From a virus, in IMG/VR virus record IMGVR_UViG_3300027621_000012, positions 1-44,535 of that record: a DNA stretch of 44,535 nucleotides; one strand, written 5' to 3'. Below, piece by piece: positions 30,433-37,222 of the stretch. Position 1 is the stretch's first letter; the number at the start of each line of letters is the position of its first letter. The notes below the pieces were generated by a model, which was not told the DNA's origin, ran no database searches, and worked only from the letters and a program-made list of their open reading frames with translations. The translations under genes were made by a program, and so were the position numbers.

Positions 30433-32874
30433 TCATGAGAAGCAGTATGGGTTTTGCCCGATCTCCCCAGGGCACAGGGTCCCCACCATGGGTGGTGCTG
30501 GCAGCTTGAGCCCTGTCCTGGACTCGACCTCAGCCCTTGTCACAGCAAGCCAATCGACGGAGTAAAAGCCCCGCAGCGTGTCGTGCAGCAATCCGTGAAG
30601 TGTCCCAGCGTCGGCTGGTGCGGCCCCAAAACAGTCGTGATTGGTCAGAAGCGGAAGGCCAATGCTTGCGGCCCCGTAGGTGACCTGCATTAGGAAGGCA
30701 GCGTCAATCCCATGCACGAAGTTGGCCCCGATCCCCTTATTGGCCATGGTTGCGCTCAGTGGAGCATCAAGCGGCTGGTCGGCGATGTTCAGGTGGATCT
30801 TGGTTCCGAACAACATGCTCGTCACCCTTGAGACCTTCGGTTCCCGATCGGCCAGGCGCATGGGGAACCCCATCGAGGTAGTCCATTCGAGGGGTTGGCC
30901 GCTGCCCAGCACGATCTGACAGACCTTCCGCAGCCAGGCCTTCACCTCAATGCACGGCTGGACCTCGGCCTTGAGCTCGCGCCAGACGTGGCTGGCCAGG
31001 TATCTGCTGGGTACGGCAACCCGGTAAGCGAACTCTTCGATCGGCACAAAACCCAGGTGGGCGTCCAGTGCATCGACCAGCGAATCGGTCAGCGATTGGT
31101 AGGAGCCCCCATAGGGCGTGGCCAGGATCGGTCCTTTGACCAGGCCCCGGCTAATCCCCATCTCCAGCCACAGCTCCGCCAGGCCCCGCTTCTTGGCCGC
31201 TTCGGTGTCATCCCCTGGGGTTTGCAGGTCAGACATCAGGGCCTTGATGACGGCTTCTGCCACCACCGTGTAAAGGTCCCTCGGGTTCTGGCCCCATAGG
31301 TTGCACAGCCGGCCGACGTGGCGATCCCGGATCAGTGCCGACAGGATTCCGCAGCCGCTGGTGGTCTGGTCCAGCCGCACCGGCACACCTGATCCCTTGC
31401 CGTGCAGGTGGACGTCCCTGATCGAGCGGGCCATCTGCAGGAACTGCCAGGGGTCCTTGGCTGATCGCCACAGTTCCCGCTGCCCCAGGGGGTCTTCAGC
31501 AGCAGCCACCATCCGGGCCAGGTTCTGCTTGCCCCAGCTCAACCGCTCGGCCCAGGTGTTGCGGCTCAGGCCGTAGTGACCAGCGGCAGCCTTGAGCATC
31601 CACTGAAAGGCCTCGTCATCGACGGGCTTCTCCTCCTCGAAGCGCAGCAGGGCCTTCTCGGTATCGGGTCCCTGGTGGGTGACGTATTTATTGCCGGTGT
31701 AGGCCCTGCCCCTGTGGTCCAGGTGGTAGCCCTGCCAGATCGTTCGCCCGGCCAAGCCTTCGGCCAGCTGCAGGGTTCGCTCGATCCTGATGCGGTTGTG
31801 CCGATTCTTCTCCCGGTCCCTGTGTGCCATCTGGGCGATCCGGTTCCGGGCCCGCAGCTCGTCGATGGATGGATCGCTGCCAAGCCTGGCCGGCGGCTCC
31901 TGGGGAACCCTGGCGCAGGGAAACAGGCCGTCGATCCCGTTCTCCCAGGACGCTCGCTGGAGCTCCACCATTTCGGCGTCGACATGCAGGGTGCTGCTCT
32001 GCAGGTGGTTGACCGCGGCATAGACCCGGCTCAGGTCTGCCTGGCGCAGGTGCTCGATCGCGGTGGTGTGTTTCTCCTCGATGTCCTGGACCGGCACCCG
32101 CACCAGGCAGTCCTCGTTCTCCAGGTGGCCGCCGCCAAACAGATCGACCCAGGGCCTGGGCGGGCAAACCATCGCCGTCTGGGGCACCTGATAGCTACTG
32201 AGCGGACAGGCGCGAATGAACTCCTCAGCCTCGGCGCTGGGATGGACAAAGCGGGGAGTGGTCCGCCCGACCCGGTGCTTTCTGACGATTACCAGGTTGG
32301 TTGCCGTGCCGATGTGATCCAGCAGCAGCATCCCCACGGCCAGCCGGGCCTGGTCCCCCCACTTCATGACAGGAACCCCTAGCCGCTTCATCGTCTGCTC
32401 GCTGGCGATCCGCTGCCGGGCTGTGCCTTCCCTAAATAGGTGGCGCAACACGATCGGGGCCTGCTGCTGGGCCCGGATCAGCCGGTCCTCCTTCTCGATC
32501 TGGGCGCCGAGGTTCTGGCAGAAGGTGGCGTGGCGCTGCTTGCGGCTGAGCTGATCGAGGCAGGCCACCAGGGCCACCGTTGCGATGTGCTCGGCCCCCT
32601 TGAAGCGGTTGAAGAAAGGGAAGGCCTTGGCATGGGGAACGGCCCGGCCTGGGTTTGCGGTGAAGGCCTCCAGCGATGCGGCCAGGCTCTGACTCAAGGC
32701 CCCGGCATGGAGCTGGAACAGCTGCTGCCCATGGCTCAAGGCCGACTCATGCCCGTGCTCCTTGAGCCGGCGCTGGGCGCTCAGGTGGGCCGATTCCGCC
32801 CGCTGCCGGGCCTTCTCCTGGCGTTGCAACTGCTCCGATTCGAGCGTGTGGACAACTTGCAAATCATTTTTCAT
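30433..32874 (-). CDS. 1: Single-subunit DNA-directed RNA polymerase, T7 gp1-like (813 aa)
   Basis: T7-type polymerase. Numbered from a TTG at 32922, the catalytic Asp518 is in VRLDQTTSG, Lys596 and Tyr604 are in LVKGPILATPYGGS, and Asp763 is in NHDCFGAAPADA preceded by NFVHGIDAAF; all core residues (T7 D537, K631, Y639, D812) are kept. I prefer the ATG at 32874 because AGGAG sits 9 bases upstream; this shortens it by 16 residues. Length is slightly under T7 (883 aa), mainly in the N-terminal domain. The enzyme ends with the aromatic ..NPYCFS. It should transcribe the middle and late genes from the ACG-N4-CGTAG sites. Confidence 0.95.
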   Translation of the reverse strand: MKNDLQVVHTLESEQLQRQEKARQRAESAHLSAQRRLKEHGHESALSHGQQLFQLHAGALSQSLAASLEAFTANPGRAVPHAKAFPFFNRFKGAEHIATVALVACLDQLSRKQRHATFCQNLGAQIEKEDRLIRAQQQAPIVLRHLFREGTARQRIASEQTMKRLGVPVMKWGDQARLAVGMLLLDHIGTATNLVIVRKHRVGRTTPRFVHPSAEAEEFIRACPLSSYQVPQTAMVCPPRPWVDLFGGGHLENEDCLVRVPVQDIEEKHTTAIEHLRQADLSRVYAAVNHLQSSTLHVDAEMVELQRASWENGIDGLFPCARVPQEPPARLGSDPSIDELRARNRIAQMAHRDREKNRHNRIRIERTLQLAEGLAGRTIWQGYHLDHRGRAYTGNKYVTHQGPDTEKALLRFEEEKPVDDEAFQWMLKAAAGHYGLSRNTWAERLSWGKQNLARMVAAAEDPLGQRELWRSAKDPWQFLQMARSIRDVHLHGKGSGVPVRLDQTTSGCGILSALIRDRHVGRLCNLWGQNPRDLYTVVAEAVIKALMSDLQTPGDDTEAAKKRGLAELWLEMGISRGLVKGPILATPYGGSYQSLTDSLVDALDAHLGFVPIEEFAYRVAVPSRYLASHVWRELKAEVQPCIEVKAWLRKVCQIVLGSGQPLEWTTSMGFPMRLADREPKVSRVTSMLFGTKIHLNIADQPLDAPLSATMANKGIGANFVHGIDAAFLMQVTYGAASIGLPLLTNHDCFGAAPADAGTLHGLLHDTLRGFYSVDWLAVTRAEVESRTGLKLPAPPMVGTLCPGEIGQNPYCFS

Positions 32875-32894
32875 TTGCAACTGCTCCTGCAACT
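32871..32894. repeat. 24-bp direct repeat, copy A (attP region)
   Basis: TCATTTGCAACTGCTCCTGC plus AACT, repeated without change at 33123-33146, on the other side of the tRNA-Leu core. A shorter form (TTGCAACTGCTCC) is at 32824-32836. CAACTTGCAA occurs at 32853-32862, 32890-32899 and 33105-33114. They may be integrase arm-type sites; copy A also carries the RNA polymerase Shine-Dalgarno and ATG on the minus strand. Confidence 0.75.
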
Positions 32895-32956
32895 TGCAAG
32901 GGTCCGCATGGGAGTCCTGCAACCCTGTATGGCGCCCTTAGTCTCGCCAATAACAA

Positions 32957-32981
32957 GGCCCTGGAGTTGATCTCCAAGGCC
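32957..32981 (-). terminator. Terminator-like hairpin between integrase and RNA polymerase
   Basis: Arms 32957-32966 and 32972-32981 form a 10-pair stem (GGCCTTGGAG / CTCCAGGGCC on the minus strand, one G-U) with a 5-base loop ATCAA. On the minus strand it is followed by TTGTTATT, a moderate U-tract. It is in the 3' region of int transcription, just beyond the tRNA-like core. Confidence 0.55.
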
Positions 32982-32998
32982 GTAAGGGTGTTTTTGTA

Positions 32999-33039
32999 GA
33001 TTTTAAGTCCGCTGCGGCTACCAATTACGCCATGCCCCC
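32999..33039 (-). other. attP: Putative attP core: 5' half of a tRNA-Leu(UAA) gene
   Basis: On the minus strand 41 bases read as the 5' part of a leucine tRNA: acceptor GGGGGCA, D-arm GCGTAATTGGTAGCCGC with paired GCG/CGC, anticodon 5' arm GCGGA and loop CTTAAAA with anticodon TAA. After ..AAAATC the similarity stops (the 3' arm does not pair), so it is not a tRNA gene. It lies 120 bases downstream of the integrase stop. P-SSP7 is known to carry about 42 bp of a host tRNA-Leu next to int; this appears analogous. Confidence 0.8.
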
Positions 33040-33122
33040 GAACCGTTAGATGCCTTGCAATGACTGGCTTTTGGAGGATGATCTTGGGTTGAGACTCCTT
33101 CGACCAACTTGCAAAACTGCCC

Positions 33123-33146
33123 TCATTTGCAACTGCTCCTGCAACT
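33123..33146. repeat. 24-bp direct repeat, copy B (attP region)
   Basis: Second exact copy of the 32871-32894 repeat, 12 bases downstream of the integrase stop. On the minus strand it also contains AGGAG followed by ATG, opening only a 26-codon frame (33125 leftward) that ends inside the tRNA-like sequence. Confidence 0.75.
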
Positions 33147-33158
33147 AACAAATGCACT

Positions 33159-34211
33159 TTACGGACGGGTGGACACAGCGGACGTTGACCTTCCAGAGCG
33201 TTCGTTCAGCGCGTCGACCGCCTGCCCCAGAGAAGCGACGTCGACGTGCATGTAGCGCTCCACTGCGCTCAGTGTTTTCCAGCCGCCCCAGGCCATGATT
33301 TTTGGCAGGCTCACCCCCTCACGGGCCAGGCGGCTGGCGCAGGTGTGGCGGCAGCTGTGCAGCACCAGCCCAACGTCGTGGCCCAGCCCCAGCGCCGCCT
33401 TGGCCTTGAGGAACAGGCGTTCATATTGGAAGTATTCGTAAGGCCAGATCCGGTGGGTCCCTACAGCTGGCAGGTGGGGCGCCAGGCAGTCCACGGCCCG
33501 GCGGGTCAGCGGTGTGGTCCTTGGGGTCTTGCCCTTGGTCTTCCAGAAGGTGACGCAGTTGGCCGATAGGTCGATGTCCCGCAGCAGCAAGCGCTCGGCC
33601 TCGCCCCAGCGGCAGCCGGTCTCCACCAGGAAGACGAACAGGTTGGCCGCGGCGGGTTGGCAGATTGCCTCGAAGTAGGCGCAGAACGCTGCAACCTCCC
33701 CATCGGAGAGCACCCGCTCGCGGCGGTTTTCGATCTTGAGCTGTTTAGGCAGGGGCGGCAGCTGGTCGATCAGGCCCCGCTCCATCGCGTCCTGGCGCAT
33801 GGCCTTGAGCGCTGAGACCTTGTGATTGACCGTTGTCGGGCTGTTGCCCTGGGCTAGCCAGTGCTGGCGGAAGCGATCAACGTCCAGGGGGCCCACCGCC
33901 TCAACCTGGTACTTGGCCCCAAGGAAGTCGACCCAGGTCAGTGAGTAGATCCCGGCCGTGCGTTCGTAGGGGGTGCCGGCCCATCTGACCTTCATCGACA
34001 GGTCACGGGCCTGGGCGATGGTGAACCCTGCCGGCTTGGCCGCGGCCCGCTGCGCTGCTGGCGTTGCCTTCTCGATGGCAAGGGCCAGCCGGGTCTCTGC
34101 TTCTGCCTTGGTTGGCGCCTTGAGCTGCCGGCGTTTGCCGTCAATGGTTACATCAGCGATCCATCCCCCGGCCGGATTGCGGCGGAGGTGTGCCCTGGTT
34201 TCGGTTGTCAT
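33159..34211 (-). CDS. int: Tyrosine-recombinase integrase (350 aa)
   Basis: Catalytic set present: Arg201 (ETGCRWGEAERL), Lys around 224-226 (WKTKGKT), His285-x-x-Arg288 (LHSCRHTCASRL), Trp311 (GGWKTLSAVERY) and Tyr320. An N-terminal arm-binding region (about 1-60) and a SAM-like core-binding domain (about 60-160: VNHKVSALKAMRQDAMERGL) precede it, so the enzyme is complete. It should integrate phage DNA at a tRNA-Leu gene through the adjacent attP. The ATG follows a YCCACGA-type motif by one base and no Shine-Dalgarno is seen. It ends near the repeats flanking attP. Confidence 0.95.
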   Translation of the reverse strand: MTTETRAHLRRNPAGGWIADVTIDGKRRQLKAPTKAEAETRLALAIEKATPAAQRAAAKPAGFTIAQARDLSMKVRWAGTPYERTAGIYSLTWVDFLGAKYQVEAVGPLDVDRFRQHWLAQGNSPTTVNHKVSALKAMRQDAMERGLIDQLPPLPKQLKIENRRERVLSDGEVAAFCAYFEAICQPAAANLFVFLVETGCRWGEAERLLLRDIDLSANCVTFWKTKGKTPRTTPLTRRAVDCLAPHLPAVGTHRIWPYEYFQYERLFLKAKAALGLGHDVGLVLHSCRHTCASRLAREGVSLPKIMAWGGWKTLSAVERYMHVDVASLGQAVDALNERSGRSTSAVSTRP

Positions 34212-34212
34212 T

Positions 34213-34228
34213 GGTTCGATCGTGGATT
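34213..34228 (-). promoter_or_regulatory. Early-type motif before the integrase gene
   Basis: Minus strand AATCCACGATCGAACC, one base before the int ATG. It is a weaker copy of TTCCACGACCGCCCC found before three other early genes. Confidence 0.3.
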
Positions 34229-34237
34229 GTTGGTGCG

Positions 34238-34594
34238 TTAAGCCAGGGTCTCGAGCGTGCGGATCAGGCCCTTGCCTTTACGGGTGAGGCGAACCCGATA
34301 GCGGCGGCCTTCTGCTGGGTCGATGAACTTCTCCACCAGGCCGAGGTTGTTCTTGCGGTGGTTGGAGTTTTCGGTCAGTGAGTCAATCGAGCGGGAGATC
34401 GAGGCGTTGGAGAAGTTGAGCTCCAGCTCAAGCTCCCGATAGGTGCAGGACCCCCGTTCGGCGATCACCAGCAAGAGCTGGACGTGATGAAACGCAAGCG
34501 CCCCCGGATCAAGAGCGCCAAAGACAGCAAGAGCGCGGGATAGCAGAGGTAAATCCATGGCGAGCACCTGGTCGCGGTTCTGGGAGTCTGGCAC
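34238..34594 (-). CDS. MarR-like winged-helix regulator (118 aa, or 106 aa from 34558)
   Basis: Pattern FHHVQLLLVIAERGSCTYREL..ELNFSNASISRSIDSLTENS....GLVEKF.DPAEGRRYRVRLTRKGKGLI is a MarR-type winged helix: recognition helix around NASISRSIDSL and wing around EGRRYRVRLT. The start is a GTG at 34594 or an ATG at 34558 (MDLPLLSRALAVFGALDPGA). It sits 26 bases upstream of int in the same direction and could control lysogeny genes. Ligand and operator are unknown. Confidence 0.8.
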   Translation of the reverse strand: MPDSQNRDQVLAMDLPLLSRALAVFGALDPGALAFHHVQLLLVIAERGSCTYRELELELNFSNASISRSIDSLTENSNHRKNNLGLVEKFIDPAEGRRYRVRLTRKGKGLIRTLETLA

Positions 34595-34834
34595 CGGTGT
34601 AGTGATATGTGGCCCCTCCCGTGGGAGGGTTCTCCGCCCTTTGGTATCTCCAGCTCGGCCCTAAAGCATTGCCATGACTGGCGCCAGGCGATTTCGACGA
34701 AGCCGATTGGGAGGACGTGCATCAAGGACGAGTCGTGGGACTGCTGCGCATTTACAGCTGGATGATCTTACGCGGGTGCAGAACTGAAGAAGGGGGGGCG
34801 GGGGTTCATGCAACATTTGCATGGCCGCCTGATG
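34595..34834. other. 240-bp intergenic region between the two winged-helix genes
   Basis: No convincing ORF. It contains the short G-rich stretch GAAGGGGGGGCGGGGG (about 34787-34803) and no clear hairpin with a U-tract. It is the only sizeable gap within the early region and could hold the promoter or operator of the MarR-like gene, but no phage-type motif was found. Confidence 0.4.
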
Positions 34835-35134
34835 TCAAGGGGTCTGGGCCTCCTTCAGCAGGGCCTGGCCCGCTTCGCTGAGCCTGTAGCTGTGCCCCCG
34901 TAGCGGCTTGGGCCTATTGGTCCGCACCAGCAGGGACAACTGGGGCTGGATCACCCGGCCTTTTGTGCGGCTGTGGTGGGGCAGCCAGACCCTTACGGCC
35001 CTGGAGACCTGGCCATTGACTGCTCCGGTCAGGCGTTCCAGCTCTTCCAGGGTGCGGGCCCCACCAGCCACCAGCAGCAGCACCTCCACCGGCAATAGGC
35101 CGACCTGATGGCGTCCGGTATTGAGCCGCAGCAA
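34835..35134 (-). CDS. Second winged-helix (MarR-like) protein (about 99 aa)
   Basis: The wHTH part reads LLPVEVLLLVAGGARTLEEL..LTGAVNGQVSRAVR.. then GHSYRLSEAGQALLKEA, parallel to the MarR-like gene to the left (HVQLLLVIAERG.CTYREL.., YRVRLTRKGKGLI). The frame extends to 35383, but that part overlaps the 60-aa membrane gene and is poor protein-like sequence. I use the TTG at 35134, 2 bases beyond that gene's stop; an ATG at 35266 is the alternative. Start uncertain; domain fairly clear. Confidence 0.55.
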   Translation of the reverse strand: MLRLNTGRHQVGLLPVEVLLLVAGGARTLEELERLTGAVNGQVSRAVRVWLPHHSRTKGRVIQPQLSLLVRTNRPKPLRGHSYRLSEAGQALLKEAQTP

Positions 35135-35136
35135 TG

Positions 35137-35319
35137 TCAGGAGCCGGGCAAGGGACGGCAGATCATCACCAGCAGGAGCACGGGCAAGGCCACCAGCAGC
35201 AGGGGCTTCAGGAGCTCCGCCAACAGGAACAGCGGCAGCATCAGGGCAAGGCATAGGGCAGGCCATAGGAGAACGCTCCCCACCAGCAGGCAGGGAGCGC
35301 GTGGGATTGGTCGAGGCAT
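35137..35319 (-). CDS. Small integral membrane protein (60 aa)
   Basis: Starts MPRPIPRAPCLLVGSVLLWP; almost wholly hydrophobic with two predicted membrane helices (about 10-32 and 34-54) and a short basic C-terminus. It is one of several tiny membrane proteins in a row (35137-35997). It resembles no family I can name; phage early membrane peptides often act in exclusion or host takeover, which is only a possibility here. Confidence 0.55.
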   Translation of the reverse strand: MPRPIPRAPCLLVGSVLLWPALCLALMLPLFLLAELLKPLLLVALPVLLLVMICRPLPGS

Positions 35320-35330
35320 CGCGGTTTCCC

Positions 35331-35495
35331 CTAGGGGGTTTCGGATGGGCGGTCAAACAGGGGGCCCAGCACTGAGCCATCAAGGGCCAGCCGGCCCTGT
35401 TCGGGCGGGGCCAGCTCCTGGGGCTTGGGGCTGTAGTCGAGGGCCTGGGCGCCAGGCAGGGGCAGGGCGTCCTGCCGGTAGCGGTGGCGGGGCAT
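35331..35495 (-). CDS. Small hypothetical protein (54 aa)
   Basis: ATG at 35495 (MPRHRYRQDALPLPGAQALD) overlaps the upstream stop (TGATG). Pro-rich, soluble, no motif. Called mainly from translational coupling. Confidence 0.45.
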   Translation of the reverse strand: MPRHRYRQDALPLPGAQALDYSPKPQELAPPEQGRLALDGSVLGPLFDRPSETP

Positions 35496-35707
35496 CAGTT
35501 GGGGCCCCCTTCCTTGAGGGACTGGGCGGCCAGCCATTTGACGTAGCGGGCCTTCTCCTCGGGGCTTGGGTTCTTCTTGAGTTGAGGGCGCAGGCAGTCC
35601 CAAACGGGGCCCTTGTATTTGATGCGGCTAGACCTCCAGCGGGAGGCGGCAACGGCCAGCCAGACAAGGCCAGCGCCTTGGGCCAGGAGAAGTAGGGCAA
35701 GGAGCAT
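35495..35707 (-). CDS. Small membrane-anchored protein (70 aa)
   Basis: N-terminal helix MLLALLLLAQGAGLVWLAVA spans the membrane or acts as a signal anchor, followed by a basic soluble part (SRWRSSRIKYKG... PSPEEKARYVKWLAAQSLKE). Start and stop are both coupled to neighbours by TGATG overlaps. Unknown function. Confidence 0.55.
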   Translation of the reverse strand: MLLALLLLAQGAGLVWLAVAASRWRSSRIKYKGPVWDCLRPQLKKNPSPEEKARYVKWLAAQSLKEGGPN

Positions 35708-35997
35708 CAGGCCGCCACCGGGGCTGGTTTCATTGTGCGGGGCTTCCGTGTTGCTGGCTTGCGGACGGGTGCCGCTGCCGTGACTTCTACGGGGTCCACA
35801 GGGGCCAGCAGGGCCAGCGCAGGGCCAGCCGGGGCAGGTGTGGGCGCTGGAGCCTTTAAGGCCTGCTCCTGAGGCATATAGCCGCAGATCAGCAGCACCA
35901 GGGCCACCAGGGCCACCAGCAGGGGACGCAGGGCCAGGGCCAGGGCCAGCAGGCCGATCAGGGCCAGCTCGATGGGGTCGGGGGTGGTGTTCTTCAT
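35707..35997 (-). CDS. Membrane protein with Ala/Pro-rich tail (96 aa)
   Basis: The ATG at 35997 (MKNTTPDPIELALIGLLALA) is chosen because the longer frame to 36237 overlaps the 85-aa gene. A strongly hydrophobic stretch, ELALIGLLALALALRPLLVA plus LVALVLLICGY (residues about 9-40), can form one or two helices; the rest is Ala/Pro/Lys-rich and probably disordered (APVRKPATRKPRTMKPAPVA). Possibly a scaffold or periplasm-spanning factor; not recognised. Confidence 0.55.
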   Translation of the reverse strand: MKNTTPDPIELALIGLLALALALRPLLVALVALVLLICGYMPQEQALKAPAPTPAPAGPALALLAPVDPVEVTAAAPVRKPATRKPRTMKPAPVAA

Positions 35998-36001
35998 GGG
36001 T

Positions 36002-36259
36002 TCAGGCGTAAGGGGGTAGGTCGTAGTGGTCAAGCATCGGGTCAGGGTGGACAGGCGGGCCGGCTGCGGCATCCCGCACTGCGACCAGGTGGCCGGGCCA
36101 GCGCTGCCGGTCTTCCCGGGCCCATTGGTGGGCCATCCGTCGGTGGCGCATGGCGTCGGCCGGGGTGTCAGCCCAGGGGGTGGTGTTGATGAGATCCCAG
36201 GGGAGCCAGCTTTCGCCGTCGTCACCAGGGCAGGCAAGCCATAAGGCGGTGCGGGTCAT
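36002..36259 (-). CDS. Small hypothetical protein (85 aa)
   Basis: Starts MTRTALWLACPGDDGESWLP, Trp/Asp/His-rich, soluble, ending MLDHYDLPPYA. The ATG is preceded within 6 bases by the early-type motif and has no Shine-Dalgarno. No family recognised; it lies directly downstream of the antirestriction gene. Confidence 0.55.
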   Translation of the reverse strand: MTRTALWLACPGDDGESWLPWDLINTTPWADTPADAMRHRRMAHQWAREDRQRWPGHLVAVRDAAAGPPVHPDPMLDHYDLPPYA

Positions 36260-36265
36260 TTGCTT

Positions 36266-36281
36266 GGGGCGGTCGTGGAAA
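36266..36281 (-). promoter_or_regulatory. Early-type motif before the 85-aa gene
   Basis: Minus strand TTTCCACGACCGCCCC, 6 bases before the ATG. Nearly the same 15 bases precede ArdA (36946-36961). Confidence 0.45.
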
Positions 36282-36309
36282 CAGCGGGTGAGCGCTGCAA
36301 GGAACCCGA

Positions 36310-36323
36310 GGGGGTGATCCCCC
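36310..36323 (-). terminator. GC hairpin after ArdA (no U-tract)
   Basis: GGGGG-TGAT-CCCCC perfect hairpin 18 bases beyond the ArdA stop. There is no T-run on the minus strand, so it may be a weak terminator or an RNA-stability element. Confidence 0.35.
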
Positions 36324-36341
36324 GGGGGCTCGATGCAGGGG

Positions 36342-36941
36342 TCAGCAGGAGCGGAAGATATGAACCCCGCCTGAGGCGCAGTCCTCCTCCCGGTAGCCGT
36401 CGTGGGTGAGATCGCGCCAGGCGCTTTCCCAGTCGATGCAGGTCAGGGGCCAGGCCGGCTGGCTGGGCACGGCGTCCAGCTCCTCGGCCAGCTCGTAGGC
36501 GTAGTCCTGGCCGCTGCTGTACTGGCCGCAATAGGTCTCGCGGAAGGCCTCGTCCTCGATGGTCTCGCCCTGGTCCTCGCAGGCCAGGCGGTAGGCCTCG
36601 CGCTCGTCCTCGTCGATGTAGGCGCTGATCCCGTCAGCCCAGGCGATTAGATCGGCAAGGGCTGGCCATTCGGTCCGGCTGAGATAGCTGGGCAGGCCGG
36701 CGGAATCGTGGATGGCCCACTCCTCAGCGCTGAAGCGCAGGGGGCTGGTCTGGATGACGTGATCCATCCCGGCCTGGATGTCCTCGGGCTCTTTGCAGCG
36801 CTCTAGGTCAATCCAGAAGCCGTGGAGGATCCCGTCGTTGTAGGCGGCCAGGCAGGCGACATAGATTCCAACTTCTGGCAGGCCCAGGGCGATGCAGTCC
36901 GGGGCGGTTGGTGCTGGTGCTGGTGCGGTGGTTGTGGTCAT
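36342..36941 (-). CDS. ardA: ArdA-like antirestriction protein (199 aa)
   Basis: Clear ArdA pattern: P.VGIYVACLAAYNDGILHGFWIDLE near residues 22-48, then SPLRFSAEEWAIHDSAGL and the acidic ..DEDEREAYRLACEDQGE..  ArdA proteins mimic B-form DNA and block type I restriction-modification enzymes; the protein is strongly acidic as expected. It is an early gene near the entering right end of the leftward block, where T7 has its unrelated mimic gp0.3 (Ocr). Its ATG is preceded by the early-type motif within 4 bases. An Ala/Pro/Thr N-terminal stretch (1-17) is extra. Confidence 0.93.
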   Translation of the reverse strand: MTTTTAPAPAPTAPDCIALGLPEVGIYVACLAAYNDGILHGFWIDLERCKEPEDIQAGMDHVIQTSPLRFSAEEWAIHDSAGLPSYLSRTEWPALADLIAWADGISAYIDEDEREAYRLACEDQGETIEDEAFRETYCGQYSSGQDYAYELAEELDAVPSQPAWPLTCIDWESAWRDLTHDGYREEDCASGGVHIFRSC

Positions 36942-36945
36942 AACT

Positions 36946-36961
36946 GGGGCGGTCGTGGAGT
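36946..36961 (-). promoter_or_regulatory. Early-type motif before ArdA
   Basis: Minus strand ACTCCACGACCGCCCC, 4 bases before the ArdA ATG, where a ribosome site would be expected. Shares CCACGACCGCCCC with 36266-36281. Confidence 0.45.
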
Positions 36962-37014
36962 GGCTGTGAGGGCCACAGGGAGGGAAGGGCTGGGCCGATC
37001 CCTCCGGGTGGTCT

Positions 37015-37218
37015 TCAACCCCAGCCCGACGTGTCGGCGAACTGGTAGGTGTCCTGATGCGGGGGCTCGGTGCTGATCTCGAACCGGGGGAGGGAGAAGC
37101 CCCAGGCCAGGCCCTCGGCCTTCATGCGGCTAATGACGGCGGCGGCTTCGGCTTTGGTGTCGCATCGGCCGGCGTAGTCGACCTGCCCTAGATCGTGGGC
37201 GTAGATAAAGAAGGCCAT
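37015..37218 (-). CDS. Small hypothetical protein (67 aa)
   Basis: MAFFIYAHDLGQVDYAGRCD...AEAAAVISRMKAEGLAWGFSL..PPHQDTYQFADTSGWG has a compact alpha/beta look (strand, loop, helix KAEAAAVISRMKAEG, strand). Unrecognised. It follows the 42-aa membrane peptide by 4 bases. An imperfect hairpin (arms 36979-36985 and 36999-37005) lies between it and ArdA. Confidence 0.55.
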   Translation of the reverse strand: MAFFIYAHDLGQVDYAGRCDTKAEAAAVISRMKAEGLAWGFSLPRFEISTEPPHQDTYQFADTSGWG

Positions 37219-37222
37219 CGGT

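Noticed and set aside
32864-33157. 97-aa open frame running through attP (MHLLVAGAVANE...)
   Set aside because: It passes through the tRNA-like core, hairpin and both direct repeats; its two AGAVANE stretches are only the translated repeat.
34465-34725. 86-aa frame overlapping the MarR-like gene
   Set aside because: Shadow frame with irregular composition; the MarR-like frame in the same place has a clear domain pattern.
34892-34906. Plus-strand GTGCCCCCGTAGCGG, similar to the late promoter motif
   Set aside because: Lies inside the second winged-helix gene, points away from any plus-strand gene, and encodes a normal part of that protein.
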